Source: Deltaproteobacteria bacterium
GTDB lineage: Bacteria > Myxococcota_A > Polyangia > JAAYKL01
Assembly: GCA_016936575.1 (NCBI GenBank)
Contig: JAFGXQ010000013.1
Span: forward strand, 66,835 to 123,597
Reading direction: 5' to 3'
Length of the DNA stretch: 56,763 bases
The notes below the pieces were generated by a model. That model did no database searches and was not told the DNA's origin. It worked only from the letters and a program-made list of their open reading frames with translations. Below, in pieces: positions 42,862-51,903 of this stretch (position 1 is its first letter; each line of letters starts with the position of its first letter). A program made the translations under genes and the position numbers.

Positions 42862-45087
42862 TCAATTTCGTGCTTCGCACACGTTGCGGTAGGCATCGGG
42901 CAGCACGCACAACAGGGCCGTCGAAGCTTCGCAGCAGGAATCGGGCAGGTTTTCAGGCACCAACTCGCCCACCTGGCACACATCCACCCATGCGGCATCA
43001 TCCACCGTAGCGGCCGGTTGGCCCAGGGTGTTCAGAAATACGCACGAACCGTCATCGGGATTTCGTCTCATGGGGCAGCAATCCGGGTCCGCATTGCGCG
43101 CACCCGACGCGGGGAAATGCTCTTCGGGAATGCGCCCCTCTTCCTTGTCGGCGTTGCTGTAGCTGTGGCAGTCAAACGGCCCGTTCCCGTCGTTGTCCTC
43201 GCCGTCGTTACAGGAATCGGCAGTGCTCTCCTTGCAGTTGGGGTCTTCAAACCGATATTGCTGCAGACACACCACATTGGCCGAAAACGCTTCCGCCGCT
43301 TCGGTCAGCGCCGGCCCGGAAAGCGACACTTTGTAAGGACAGTCGGACGGGCACACGCCGCTGGTTTTTCCGGAACAGATATCACAATCCGGGTCTTTGT
43401 CATCCACCAGACCATCCCGGTCGTTATCCAAATCATCGTTGCAGGCTACGCTGTTGTTCTCCCCGGGGTTTTCACAGTAGTACCAACCGAACTGATTCTC
43501 GTCGGCATTGGCCATTCCGTCGAAATCGTTACAGTTCAGGGGCGCCGGAATCTTTTCAACCGTGCAGGTTCGCACCCAGAAATCAGTGGTATCATTACCG
43601 ATCTTTACCGGTTCCACCCTTACATCGCCCTCGTCCTGCCACATAAAGTCTTCATTGCCGTACTTCTCAACCAGGTCGGGACAGGGCGGCGCATCAGGAG
43701 AATCCGCTTTCGGTGTGCGGTATTCAAACACCACGTTGCAGTTGGCCGTCTCTGTCGACGGGTCCCAGTTGAGCCGCTTGCCGTAGCAGGTTCCGGTCAT
43801 GTTCTCGGCAATCATTTCGGCAATATCCACCATCGCCGTGGACCAGTTATCATTACATATAGAATAGATATAGCTCATGTCTCCGTACATTTGGGCCATC
43901 TCCACATACCGCGCCCCCGGATACGCCTGGGTAATCGGTTTATTGTCGTCATCATATCGCTCACATGCAAATTCATAGAAACTCGCCATCTCACCGCGGC
44001 GATCTTCCCGCCGAATCACTTCAGGTTCCGCCATGGTGCCGAATTCCAACGGTTCAGCAAAGCATTCCGCAAGCGTATTCCCCCGCCCCTGGCACTCGGT
44101 CACCTTCGGTACACCGATAATGCCGGCGAACAGCATGCCGCTGGCGTTCCCCGAAACTGCTGTTTTGGCCGCATCGTACTGTTCTTTAATGTCGGCCACC
44201 GTCGTCAGCAAATCCGGATGTCGCCCGCAGGCCACATTAATTTCATCACTTCCGCTCGCCAACTCATCCACATTGTGCCAATCGCTGCTCGCGAGAGAAC
44301 AGTCCTCTTCATCAGATACCACCAACACCGCTGTCAGCGATTTTTCGCGAATAAACGTGGGGTCGTACACCAGCCCCGCAGCGCCCGCCGCAAGCTGTTG
44401 CTCATATGCGCAACCTTCGGTTCCCACCGAGGCCAGGCAGGCAACGGTAAACGCGCTGGTCGTGCGGTCGTATCCTTGCGGAACAAAGTTATAACTCTGG
44501 GAAACCAGCGAATCCGGACACACTTGTGAAGTGCCGTCACCGTTGGGATCAACGCAAAATCCGATAACGCCGCCGCCGCTCATGTCGCACTCCCAGTGGG
44601 TGGGGCACTGTGCCGCATCCGCATCACAGGGAATCACGTTTTCCAGAATGTTCACTTCAGTCAATCCGTACTCATTAATAAACGCGCCGTTATCTCCCAA
44701 TCCGTTCTTAGTTGCATCCACACAGGCCGAATGAGGCGTAAACGTGTCTGTATAGGGCGTTCCCCCGTACGACACCCCCATATCTGACGTGGTGATGGCG
44801 ATGCGTACATTGTCGGAGGCCGGATACGACGAACCTTCGGTGGGGTTGATAAGCGTATTCACCAGCGGAAAAAACGCGGTGGCGAGCATTTCCTGCTCTT
44901 CGGCCATGGAGCCCGAGTTGTCGACCACAACCAGAATATCGACACCGTCAAAAGCGTTGGTGCCCGGGTCGCTTGATTTCAACTCCGTGGGGATGGGGCA
45001 CACGGGCGCGGGCTTCCGGTCCATGCAGCCGGCGGCAATCGACAGACCGATGGCAAGACAGGCAATGAATAAAATGTTGTGTTTCAT
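42862..45087 (-). CDS. Large Cys-rich lipoprotein with von Willebrand factor A domain
   Basis: A 741-residue exported protein. The signal ends in lipobox IAAGC (Cys21). A VWA domain (about 45-400) contains the metal-site motif DNSGS (Asp56, Ser58, Ser60). Segments with many Cys in pairs follow (CPTHWEC, CNDDLDNDRDG), and residues 570-680 include Asp-rich loops of thrombospondin type 3/calcium-binding style (NDDLDNDRDGLVDDKD). The last 150 residues carry further Cys clusters. Similar VWA proteins occur in many copies in myxobacteria-like genomes and probably bind ligands or metals at the cell surface. The family role is unknown. The start has GGGG upstream. Confidence 0.75.
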   Translation of the reverse strand: MKHNILFIACLAIGLSIAAGCMDRKPAPVCPIPTELKSSDPGTNAFDGVDILVVVDNSGSMAEEQEMLATAFFPLVNTLINPTEGSSYPASDNVRIAITTSDMGVSYGGTPYTDTFTPHSACVDATKNGLGDNGAFINEYGLTEVNILENVIPCDADAAQCPTHWECDMSGGGVIGFCVDPNGDGTSQVCPDSLVSQSYNFVPQGYDRTTSAFTVACLASVGTEGCAYEQQLAAGAAGLVYDPTFIREKSLTAVLVVSDEEDCSLASSDWHNVDELASGSDEINVACGRHPDLLTTVADIKEQYDAAKTAVSGNASGMLFAGIIGVPKVTECQGRGNTLAECFAEPLEFGTMAEPEVIRREDRRGEMASFYEFACERYDDDNKPITQAYPGARYVEMAQMYGDMSYIYSICNDNWSTAMVDIAEMIAENMTGTCYGKRLNWDPSTETANCNVVFEYRTPKADSPDAPPCPDLVEKYGNEDFMWQDEGDVRVEPVKIGNDTTDFWVRTCTVEKIPAPLNCNDFDGMANADENQFGWYYCENPGENNSVACNDDLDNDRDGLVDDKDPDCDICSGKTSGVCPSDCPYKVSLSGPALTEAAEAFSANVVCLQQYRFEDPNCKESTADSCNDGEDNDGNGPFDCHSYSNADKEEGRIPEEHFPASGARNADPDCCPMRRNPDDGSCVFLNTLGQPAATVDDAAWVDVCQVGELVPENLPDSCCEASTALLCVLPDAYRNVCEARN

Positions 45088-45489
45088 AGAAATCCCCTTT
45101 CACAGCGGCGTTGTTCGTACGGGATTTCGCAAGACTTTTTCAGCGCAAGGGCGTACGACACCGTTCACAGCGCTCCGCCCCGTTGTAAACGAATGGGCTG
45201 CGCTGCGTTCGTGCCGGCCGAGATGCGTGTGACCGCTCGCGAAAATCTTCCGTATTTTCAAATCAATGCTATCGCATGAACTGTGCCAAACAGCGCTATA
45301 GGCCAATCCCCGCACGATATCTGGCGATGCGCAGTTTGCGCGAAAAAATTTTTTTGTTGCCGTTGCCCCCTGACAACAACCGGGTTGTGGCAAACGTCAA
45401 CCGAGTTGTCGTTTCAATTTCGGACATGAAAAAATTAAAAAAAATCGATGCGGCGTTCGCGAAGATAGTGCAGGCGGAAAGGCGGTTTC
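45088..45489. other. Non-coding region upstream of the VWA gene
   Basis: A 402-bp gap with no credible gene. It has a 12-bp-scale inverted repeat around ACAACCGGGTTGT (about 45374-45386) and repeated CGTACG-like words near 45117 and 45150. It must hold the VWA gene promoter. A plus-strand frame crossing it (45276-45623) overlaps the next gene on the other strand and lacks a ribosome site, so it was rejected. Confidence 0.3.
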
Positions 45490-46260
45490 CTACAGGTTGG
45501 AGGCGATGTCGATATCGATGTTTCCGGTGTCGCGGCTGGCTTTCGCGGTCGACTGATGATAGTCGCTCACGTAGCGGGTATAGCGGTCTGTGCCTTCAAA
45601 GAGAAACTGGCCATACGCTTTGACGTCGTCGGCTAGCTGTTTGTAGTAGGTCCAGATGCGGTGAAAAATATCTCGGGCTTCATTCACCTCCTTGGGGTCC
45701 AACGAAGACATGGCCAGCAGTTCTCCCAACCGGTTGTGCAGCTCGCGGGCATCCTGCACCGTGCCCCGATCAAAGAGCGGCATCTGCGCCAGCAGTGCCA
45801 TGTTCTCTTCGGCCAGCAACGAGAGTGACAACAAATCGAGCACCATGTCTTTGTGGCCGCGTCCTTCTTTGATTCTGGTAATCTGGGCCGACAGCCGTTC
45901 GTCTTTGCGAAACGCGAACGACATGAACTTGAGCAGGTAGCGGCGCACGTCGTATCCTTTGGGCGATTCCGACTTCCACTTTTTCGCGGCGTCGGGGTCG
46001 GTATCAATGGCCATCTGGTAGCGTGCCCCCGCGAACGCCAGGGCATCGGCGCGCAACCGCAGGTCGTCCACCACCTGCAGATTCATGCCGGCCCCCCGCA
46101 GTGCCTCCCGGTCTTCCGCGGCCGCCAGCGCCAGTTGAATGCCCTCGGCGGCGGCCACCTCGACCGGAATGTTGCAGTAAGAAATGTCTTCCTGGGCAAT
46201 GGTTTTCGCCGTTTCCAGACAGCGGTTATAGGCCTGTTCGTTTCCCTGTGTAGTCATCAC
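45490..46260 (-). CDS. Hypothetical helical cytoplasmic protein
   Basis: A 256-residue protein with no signal peptide or membrane segment. It is nearly all predicted alpha helix, with alternating charged and Leu/Ala residues (for example DIFHRIWTYYKQLADDVKAY near 198) and a C-terminal Ser/Asp-rich tail. AAGGAG precedes the MM start (the second Met is also possible). I do not recognise the family. It lies beside the minisatellite array and the SLOG-like gene on the same strand, in the accessory part of the window. Confidence 0.7.
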   Translation of the reverse strand: MMTTQGNEQAYNRCLETAKTIAQEDISYCNIPVEVAAAEGIQLALAAAEDREALRGAGMNLQVVDDLRLRADALAFAGARYQMAIDTDPDAAKKWKSESPKGYDVRRYLLKFMSFAFRKDERLSAQITRIKEGRGHKDMVLDLLSLSLLAEENMALLAQMPLFDRGTVQDARELHNRLGELLAMSSLDPKEVNEARDIFHRIWTYYKQLADDVKAYGQFLFEGTDRYTRYVSDYHQSTAKASRDTGNIDIDIASNL

Positions 46261-46469
46261 ACACTCCTTTGGTATGAGTTACGTCGACAAATAAATTTTC
46301 GGATTCGCCAACCAAACCAACACCTGGAATTTCTGTCAACAACGGAATCTGGGGAATGAAAGAAATATTTCACAATGCGTTAAAAAGTGCATCAGATGTG
46401 AATTTTCGACCGCTCCACCAACGCGACGGGGCTCACCACGGCGATATGTTCGCAGTCAAATGGACACCA

Positions 46470-46647
46470 AGGCCCCCCAAATGCTCGTCGAGGCCCCCCA
46501 AATTGGTCATTGAGGCCCTGGATATGCTCGTTGAGCCCCCCCAAATTGGTCATTAAGGCCCTGGATATGCTCGTTGAGCCGCCCCCAAATTGGTCATTGA
46601 GGCCCCCAATATGCTCGTTGAGGCCCCCCAAATTGGTCATCGAGGCC
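46470..46647. repeat. Alternating minisatellite of 21-23 bp units
   Basis: Eight head-to-tail units plus 5 bp. Units starting at 46491, 46534, 46577 and 46621 (22, 22, 23, 22 bp) contain CCAAATTGGTCAT. Units at 46513, 46556 and 46600 (21 bp) contain ATATGCTCGTT, and the first, at 46470 (21 bp), is a mixed form. So two unit types alternate with a period of about 43 bp, mainly varying in the length of a C-tract. The CCAAATTGG core is itself palindromic. No constant repeat with unique spacers exists, so it is not CRISPR. It lies between two minus-strand genes. Confidence 0.9.
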
Positions 46648-46710
46648 GAAAATTCCCCCTTTTTAAACTGAGCCAGGGAGATTTCGAACCTCGCACACAA
46701 ATAATTGGGA

Positions 46711-47253
46711 TTAGAAAGATCGGGCGAAGAGGTCTTCGATGGCTTTTTTGCCCTGGTCGGTGAGATTGCGGGTGCCGGTGCCGCAGAAAGTCTTGTGCGA
46801 AATGACCGGCGTATCCTGTACCCAGGATTTGCCGTCCCAGGTGAACCATTCGTTTTTGTCCTGATCGAACACGCTCACGGGTCGATTGAAAAACTTTGCC
46901 AGTGCGATACCCCAGCCGGTGCCGCCCATCACGGTGTTGTCTTCTTGAATCCAACCCACCGCGAACACCTGAAAGCCGCTGTTAATCATATGAAAAATCA
47001 CCTGAAACACTTTCTTCAGCTGGTCGGCTTTGGCGTACCGACGCCCCATTTTAGTCGACACAATCTCCATGCTCACTTCGCCCTTGGCCAATTCCTCGGG
47101 GGTAAGCACGGTGACGTTTTTGTCGCGGGCGAGCTTGTGCCCCTCAAACGAATAGTTGGTCTCGTTAATGTTGTACTGCTCCGCACACTGCCCGAAGGTT
47201 TCTTCTGCGCCGCGTAAACCGCCACTGTAAAAACTGCATTCACTTTGATTCAT
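46711..47253 (-). CDS. Rossmann-like (SLOG/LOG-type) hypothetical protein
   Basis: A 180-residue cytoplasmic protein. It begins CSFYSGGLRGAEETFGQ, which resembles the nucleotide-binding opening of SLOG/DprA-like and related Rossmann domains, and later has VFAVGWIQEDNTVMGGTGWGIALAKFFNRPVSVFDQ, a glycine-rich second half typical of proteins that handle small nucleotide ligands. The C-terminus adds a WFTWDGKSW strand pair. Such domains occur in defence signalling and in cytokinin-type nucleoside hydrolases, but no effector is fused here. It has GAGAG before the ATG. The match is by motif only. Confidence 0.55.
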   Translation of the reverse strand: MNQSECSFYSGGLRGAEETFGQCAEQYNINETNYSFEGHKLARDKNVTVLTPEELAKGEVSMEIVSTKMGRRYAKADQLKKVFQVIFHMINSGFQVFAVGWIQEDNTVMGGTGWGIALAKFFNRPVSVFDQDKNEWFTWDGKSWVQDTPVISHKTFCGTGTRNLTDQGKKAIEDLFARSF

Positions 47254-47579
47254 TCTTCTCTCCTAAAACGGGCATCGCCTCGTAAATATTGCTCCCGGCG
47301 CGATTCTGATTCAACCGGAAGCCCAATCAAAAAGGGGGCGACTCATATCACATCTGCCCCGCGCAACAATACCCAAAATGCATTATTTTAAAATTTTCCA
47401 GAATTGCTTCATTTTCACTCCCGCGCATCGCACATGCGCCCGGTCAACAATCTGCGCATCTATCTCGCAAACGAATCACTGGCCGGCCAAATCTGTTTTT
47501 CGGCCACCGGTAATTCAATTCACCACCTTGTTTTTATTGCATTCACCAACTCGGCACGGTTTGCGCTATGCAGGCGGTG
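47254..47579. other. Divergent intergenic region before the Rpn-like gene
   Basis: A 326-bp gap holding promoters for two divergent genes. Visible features are a GGCCG/CGGCC inverted repeat (about 47481-47505) and AT-rich runs. Nothing else recognisable; a plus-strand frame at 47378-47605 has no ribosome site and was rejected. Confidence 0.3.
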
Positions 47580-48551
47580 ATGACATTTATCTCCCCCACA
47601 AATGATTTTTTCTTTCGCTATCTGTTCGGTAAAACCGGGCATGAGGCGGTTACTCTCGATTTTGTCAACGCCGTACTGGGCGACATGGGAATGGGGCCGC
47701 TCCAATCTCTGACCATTCAAAATCCGTTCAACCCCAAAGAGTCGGTCACCGACAAGCAGAGTATTTTGGATGTAAAGGCCAAAGATGAAACCGGGCGCAC
47801 ATACAATATTGAGATGCAGCTTCAGGGTAATGCGGAATTTGCCAACCGGTCGCTTTATTACTGGTCCAAATGCTATACCGCACAGCTTCATCAGGGAAGC
47901 GACTATCGCACCCTGTCTCCGGTCATATGTATCAATGTCGTTAATTTTCCAATGCTCAAAGAATCGCGCCGCGTGCACAATTGCTTTCTGCTTACGGAAT
48001 TCAGCGCGCCCCATGTGGTGCTCACCGACCACCTGATGATTCATTTTCTTCATTTGACCGAGCTTGAAAAAACGGCATATACTGATGGCAAGCCGTTGCA
48101 TCAATGGCTACGTTATCTGAGTGCGCGCGAGGACACCATGAAAGGGCTTCAAACCGTTTTAGACAGCAATCCGGCCATAAAAAAAGCCGCAGAGCTGCAG
48201 CATCAGTTCACTGCCGATGACCTGTTGATGGAACAGTACGAAGCCCGCCAGAAATATCTGCACGACATCGCCACCATCAAAGGCGTCGCCTATGACGAAG
48301 GGCTCGAAAAAGGCGAACAGATCGGACTCGAAAAAGGCGAACAGATCGGACTCGAAAAAGGCGAACAGATCGGACTCGAAAAAGGCGAACAGATCGGGTT
48401 TCGCATTGGGCTCGATCGCAAAGATCGCTGCATCGTGCATACCATGCACAACAAAGGGTTGGATGTAGACACCATCTCTCAATACACAAATATCTCTCCC
48501 AATCGCGTCGAACAGATTCTAAACGAACCACCCTCAAAAGAGGAACGGTAA
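47580..48551 (+). CDS. Rpn-type / PD-(D/E)XK nuclease family transposase-like protein
   Basis: A 323-residue protein starting at the ATG at 47580 (an in-frame ATG at 47568 adds four residues). The N-terminus ISPTNDFFFRYLFG and the segment ILDVKAKDETGRTYNIEMQLQ give the PD-(D/E)XK-2 nuclease pattern: catalytic Asp in LDV and the Glu-x-Gln of IEMQ. The helix after it (NRSLYYWSKCYTAQ) is typical. Near the C-terminus the peptide GLEKGEQI is repeated four times. Members (Rpn/YhgA-like) promote recA-independent recombination and have recently been linked to defence. The 24-bp repeats encoding the peptide suggest length variation. Confidence 0.82.
   Translation: MTFISPTNDFFFRYLFGKTGHEAVTLDFVNAVLGDMGMGPLQSLTIQNPFNPKESVTDKQSILDVKAKDETGRTYNIEMQLQGNAEFANRSLYYWSKCYTAQLHQGSDYRTLSPVICINVVNFPMLKESRRVHNCFLLTEFSAPHVVLTDHLMIHFLHLTELEKTAYTDGKPLHQWLRYLSAREDTMKGLQTVLDSNPAIKKAAELQHQFTADDLLMEQYEARQKYLHDIATIKGVAYDEGLEKGEQIGLEKGEQIGLEKGEQIGLEKGEQIGFRIGLDRKDRCIVHTMHNKGLDVDTISQYTNISPNRVEQILNEPPSKEER
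48303..48398 (+). repeat. Four 24-bp tandem repeats inside the Rpn-like gene
   Basis: Units start at 48303, 48327, 48351 and 48375 with CTCGAAAAAGGCGAACAG and are nearly identical. The 24-bp length keeps the frame and encodes G-L-E-K-G-E-Q-I. Copy number change by slippage would lengthen or shorten a coiled tail without a frameshift. Confidence 0.9.
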
Positions 48552-48569
48552 AATCTTATTCCATTCCTG

Positions 48570-49217
48570 TTAGAAGGCTTCATCCAACGGGAGGTCCAGG
48601 CGGTTTTTGGGCAGGCCGGTCCAGCGGGTGAAAGCGATGCCTACAAAAAAGGCGTATATCGAGGTAACATCGCTGGGCCCGATGTGGGCGCCGATGTATG
48701 GACTCATGGCGAACCCGCCGCTCTGATGGGGGCTGCGATGTCTGCTGCCCGCGAACAGGTCGTACGAAACGGTGATTCCGTAGGTGGCACCGAAGCGGCC
48801 GATTACTTCGGTGATTCCGGGCTTGCGCCGAGTGAAATCGCCGAACCCCAGCCCCGCCTGCAAACCAATCGACAGCACCGCGGTGGGCTTGAACGTGCCG
48901 TCCAACCCGAAATGCCCGTGAATGAGCCGATAGTTATCGCTGTAGGCAACCGTCGCGCCCCCCGACAACCCCAAATCGAACCAGCGATTCAGTTCCTCTC
49001 CCATTCGAAACTGCCCCCCCACCGACGGCCAGGGGCCGAAGTTCTCGCTGGAATCCACCAGCACCGCTTCGCCCACAGGGATGAGCGAGAAGTAATACCC
49101 CTGCTTCAACGCGGGTTTCTGCAACTCCGCCCCCCGGGCAGTGGAACTGAACACCCCGATAAAGGTCACCGCAACCGGAATCATCAGCAGCGTGAATGCA
49201 TGTTTCAAAACGCTCAT
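48570..49217 (-). CDS. Outer-membrane beta-barrel-like protein of the TonB operon
   Basis: A 215-residue exported protein starting at the ATG at 49217, with AAGGAG upstream; a longer frame from 49364 is an artefact lying inside the receptor gene. A signal peptide (about 1-29) is followed by Gly/aromatic-rich strands (YYFSLIPVGEAV, HFGLDGTFKP, GLQAGLGFGDF), fitting a small outer-membrane barrel. The start overlaps the stop of the receptor gene (TGATG), so it is the last gene of the operon. It may assist the receptor or form a separate pore. The family is unrecognised. Confidence 0.65.
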   Translation of the reverse strand: MSVLKHAFTLLMIPVAVTFIGVFSSTARGAELQKPALKQGYYFSLIPVGEAVLVDSSENFGPWPSVGGQFRMGEELNRWFDLGLSGGATVAYSDNYRLIHGHFGLDGTFKPTAVLSIGLQAGLGFGDFTRRKPGITEVIGRFGATYGITVSYDLFAGSRHRSPHQSGGFAMSPYIGAHIGPSDVTSIYAFFVGIAFTRWTGLPKNRLDLPLDEAF

Positions 49218-51901
49218 CAGAATTCTCCTTTCACGCCGATGACCGGAAGAATCGGCAAGCCCTGGCGCGCCCGGCGCTCGGTGGAATCGTAGTTGTACTG
49301 GTACCCGGTCACGTTCGGACTGTTGTAGATATTCTGCACATCCAGATATGCCGTTAGCATCCACGCGTCAAACACCCAGCGTTTGTCGAGGCGCACATCC
49401 GCCTGATGAAACGTCGGCAACCGATCTGAGTTTGGCCGTCCGTACACCGGCTCGTAGTATCCTTTATCAACCGAGTACACCGCGCCTTCCCTTGGCGTAT
49501 CGGGGCTTCCGGTCACCACCCGCCAGCGGAACCCAAGGGTCCAGTTTTTGGGCAGGCTGTACGAACCGAGCAATGTTAAAATATGGGTCTGGTCAAAATC
49601 AAAACGCCGCCATTCGGTATCGCCCACATCTTTGCGAAGTGCCTTCGAAAGCGTGTAGCTGATCCACCCGTTGAAGTTGTTGGCGAAGTTGTGTTTCAGC
49701 ATCACCTCCAGCCCGTACACGCGCCCCTGCCCGCCGTTCACATAATTCAACCGCTGCAGCTCCCCATTCACATTCACCGTGGCGTCTGTCCGACTCACCA
49801 GGTCGCTCATATCTTTATAAAACCCGGTCACATCCAGAGTGAGGTAATCCAGCGGGGAATATTCAAACCCCACCGAATAGTGCATCGCCTTTTCCAACCC
49901 CAAATCGGGGTTGCCGAACACTTCGTCGGTCTCGTCGAACGATGGTTCCTGGTGATACACCCCCACTCCGCCTTTCACCGTCCACTTCTCAGCCAGCGCA
50001 AAACGGGTATTGAACCTGGGGGCCAGCGACGAGGTATCGACCCGTGAAAAATAATCGTACCGCACCCCGGGAATCACGGTCCAGCGGTCGAAAAGTTTGC
50101 TCTCCAACTGCAGGAAGGTGCCGAGGGAATTGCTCACCTGGTCGGTGCTTTCCGTATACTGTATGGTGCTCAAATCCGGTCTTCCGCCCGGCTCTCCCTC
50201 CTTGGCCACTTCAGGAAATTTGATGCGCGCATCGGCGGTGCTGTACAGATAGTCGATGCCGCCCGCGATTTTCACGTTGTCACTCAGCGACACCGTGAAC
50301 TTGTCGTAGATCTGTGCCACATAAGTGTTCAGGTCAAGAAAGATCTGATCGCCCAGCCCCACGTAAACTTTGTTGCGCCCGGCCGATGTTTTGAACACAT
50401 TCTCGAAATGTCGCGACGGCATGTAGCGGTGCTCCAGCACCGTGCGGTAAAACGATGTGGACGTGCTGCCGCTGGTGGCAGTCAAATCCGGACTGAAATC
50501 CGCCGGGTTTTCAAAAAGCAGCTTCAGCTCATCATCAGACCCGAAAAAGAAGGCCGACAGCTCGTGATTGTCGTTGGGACGAAACGTTCCCAGCAACTGA
50601 TAGTCGTAATACCGAGGTGCGGTGATGAGATTGACCGAAGCGGAATCAGGGACCACCGCGTTGATGATGCCATCAATATAGCTTCTGCGAAACGCGGCAG
50701 CCACTGCGCTCTTTTCCCCCAGAGGGGTTTCCAGGTAGATGCCTGAGTCGGCCAGGTTCACATCCACATAGCCGCCGAATTTCTCGGGCTTGAGCCGTTT
50801 CAGCCGCACGTCCACAACGCCGCCGGTGGCGCGGCCGAACTCCGCTGTGAAGTTCCCCGGATAAAAGTCGAGTCGGTCAAGCATTCCCAGCGGAATCACG
50901 CTGCGCAGCCCGCCGAAGTGATAGATAATGGGAACCTCCACGCCGTCCACAAACACCTGGGTGTCTTCGGGCGAAGAGCCGCGCACCACAATATTCCCTG
51001 CAGCCGCACCGGTGCGCGCCACCCCGGGCAGATTTTTCACTACCGTGAGCACGTCGCCGAACGTGCCGGGAATCCGCTCCACCTCTTCGATTTGCAGGGT
51101 GGTTCGAGATACTTCTTTTCTGATACGTTCTCCTTCGACCACCACGTCATAGGGATTGTAATCGCTCCGCTCCACATAGTACGACGCCTCTGTACGCTCG
51201 TTTTTCACCACCTCGTCCGATGTACGCAGGGGGAAATACCCCTCCGGCTCGGCCAGCAACATCCATTTGCCGGGGGCCAGATTGTAGAACCCGAACGCAC
51301 CGTCCGCATCGGTAACCGCCTCGTAGCCCACCGCAACGTTTCCCTCGCCACGAAATATGGTTACGGTCACCCCCGCCAGCGGAAATCGCGTACCGCGCTC
51401 TTTCAATGTGCCGTTGAAATTCAGCACGCGTTTCGCGGGAATCGCGCTCCCGTCGTTTGGTTCTTCCGCAGCAGGGATGTCGTTTTCAGCCGTATCGGTA
51501 TCTGCAATGAGGGGTTCGTCAGCCAGCGCGAACACCGTTCGATACGTAATACGCACCGGAATAGGCATCCCGCCCTGCGTGGCAGGCTCAAATTCGAACA
51601 GATTCGCGGCATTCACCGCGGCATCATCAAAACCGTACCCTTCCGGCTCAGCCGGTGTCACTACCTGCACGCCTTCCACCATCCCGGTTTCGTCAATATC
51701 TATCTCGAGAATCACTTCGGATTCCACGCGATCTTCCAGGGCGCGCGGGGGATACTCCGCCGGCACTTCGGCTTTCAGAACAGGCGGAATCACCGGCTGC
51801 TGGACATCGGTATCATTCTCGTTATCGACATCCTGCGCACGCACGGTGAACGCGTACAGCCCAACCAGCACAATCGCTATCATGTACATCCACTGTTTCA
51901 T
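49217..51901 (-). CDS. TonB-dependent receptor with N-terminal TonB C-terminal-like domain
   Basis: An 894-residue outer-membrane receptor. The ATG at 51901 is preferred (AGGAG at 8 nt); a TTG at 51907 would add two residues. After a signal peptide (about 1-23) comes a TonB-C-like domain (about 40-135, YPPRALEDRVESEVILEIDID, FDDAAVNAANLFEFEPA). A carboxypeptidase-regulatory-like domain follows (about 170-260), then a plug (about 270-400, IPGTFGDVLTVVKNLPGVAR, VRGSSPEDTQVFVDG), and a 22-strand-type barrel (about 420-894). It imports a substrate such as iron siderophores, B12 or glycans through TonB energy. The ligand is unknown. It sits with its lipoprotein, tonB and exbBD genes in one operon. 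Confidence 0.9.
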   Translation of the reverse strand: MKQWMYMIAIVLVGLYAFTVRAQDVDNENDTDVQQPVIPPVLKAEVPAEYPPRALEDRVESEVILEIDIDETGMVEGVQVVTPAEPEGYGFDDAAVNAANLFEFEPATQGGMPIPVRITYRTVFALADEPLIADTDTAENDIPAAEEPNDGSAIPAKRVLNFNGTLKERGTRFPLAGVTVTIFRGEGNVAVGYEAVTDADGAFGFYNLAPGKWMLLAEPEGYFPLRTSDEVVKNERTEASYYVERSDYNPYDVVVEGERIRKEVSRTTLQIEEVERIPGTFGDVLTVVKNLPGVARTGAAAGNIVVRGSSPEDTQVFVDGVEVPIIYHFGGLRSVIPLGMLDRLDFYPGNFTAEFGRATGGVVDVRLKRLKPEKFGGYVDVNLADSGIYLETPLGEKSAVAAAFRRSYIDGIINAVVPDSASVNLITAPRYYDYQLLGTFRPNDNHELSAFFFGSDDELKLLFENPADFSPDLTATSGSTSTSFYRTVLEHRYMPSRHFENVFKTSAGRNKVYVGLGDQIFLDLNTYVAQIYDKFTVSLSDNVKIAGGIDYLYSTADARIKFPEVAKEGEPGGRPDLSTIQYTESTDQVSNSLGTFLQLESKLFDRWTVIPGVRYDYFSRVDTSSLAPRFNTRFALAEKWTVKGGVGVYHQEPSFDETDEVFGNPDLGLEKAMHYSVGFEYSPLDYLTLDVTGFYKDMSDLVSRTDATVNVNGELQRLNYVNGGQGRVYGLEVMLKHNFANNFNGWISYTLSKALRKDVGDTEWRRFDFDQTHILTLLGSYSLPKNWTLGFRWRVVTGSPDTPREGAVYSVDKGYYEPVYGRPNSDRLPTFHQADVRLDKRWVFDAWMLTAYLDVQNIYNSPNVTGYQYNYDSTERRARQGLPILPVIGVKGEF

Positions 51902-51903
51902 AT

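Noticed and set aside
45276..45623. 115-residue plus-strand frame across the gap at 45.3 kb
   Set aside because: Overlaps the real minus-strand gene 45490-46260 and has no ribosome site.
46470..46647. CRISPR array
   Set aside because: Units are contiguous and all related; there are no constant repeats with unique spacers, and no cas genes are nearby.
46392..46700. 102-residue protein encoded by the minisatellite (minus strand)
   Set aside because: TTG start without a ribosome site, frame is changed by C-tract length in several units, and the peptide is only repeat translation.
47378..47605. 75-residue plus-strand frame before the Rpn-like gene
   Set aside because: No ribosome site and its end lies inside the Rpn-like gene in another frame.
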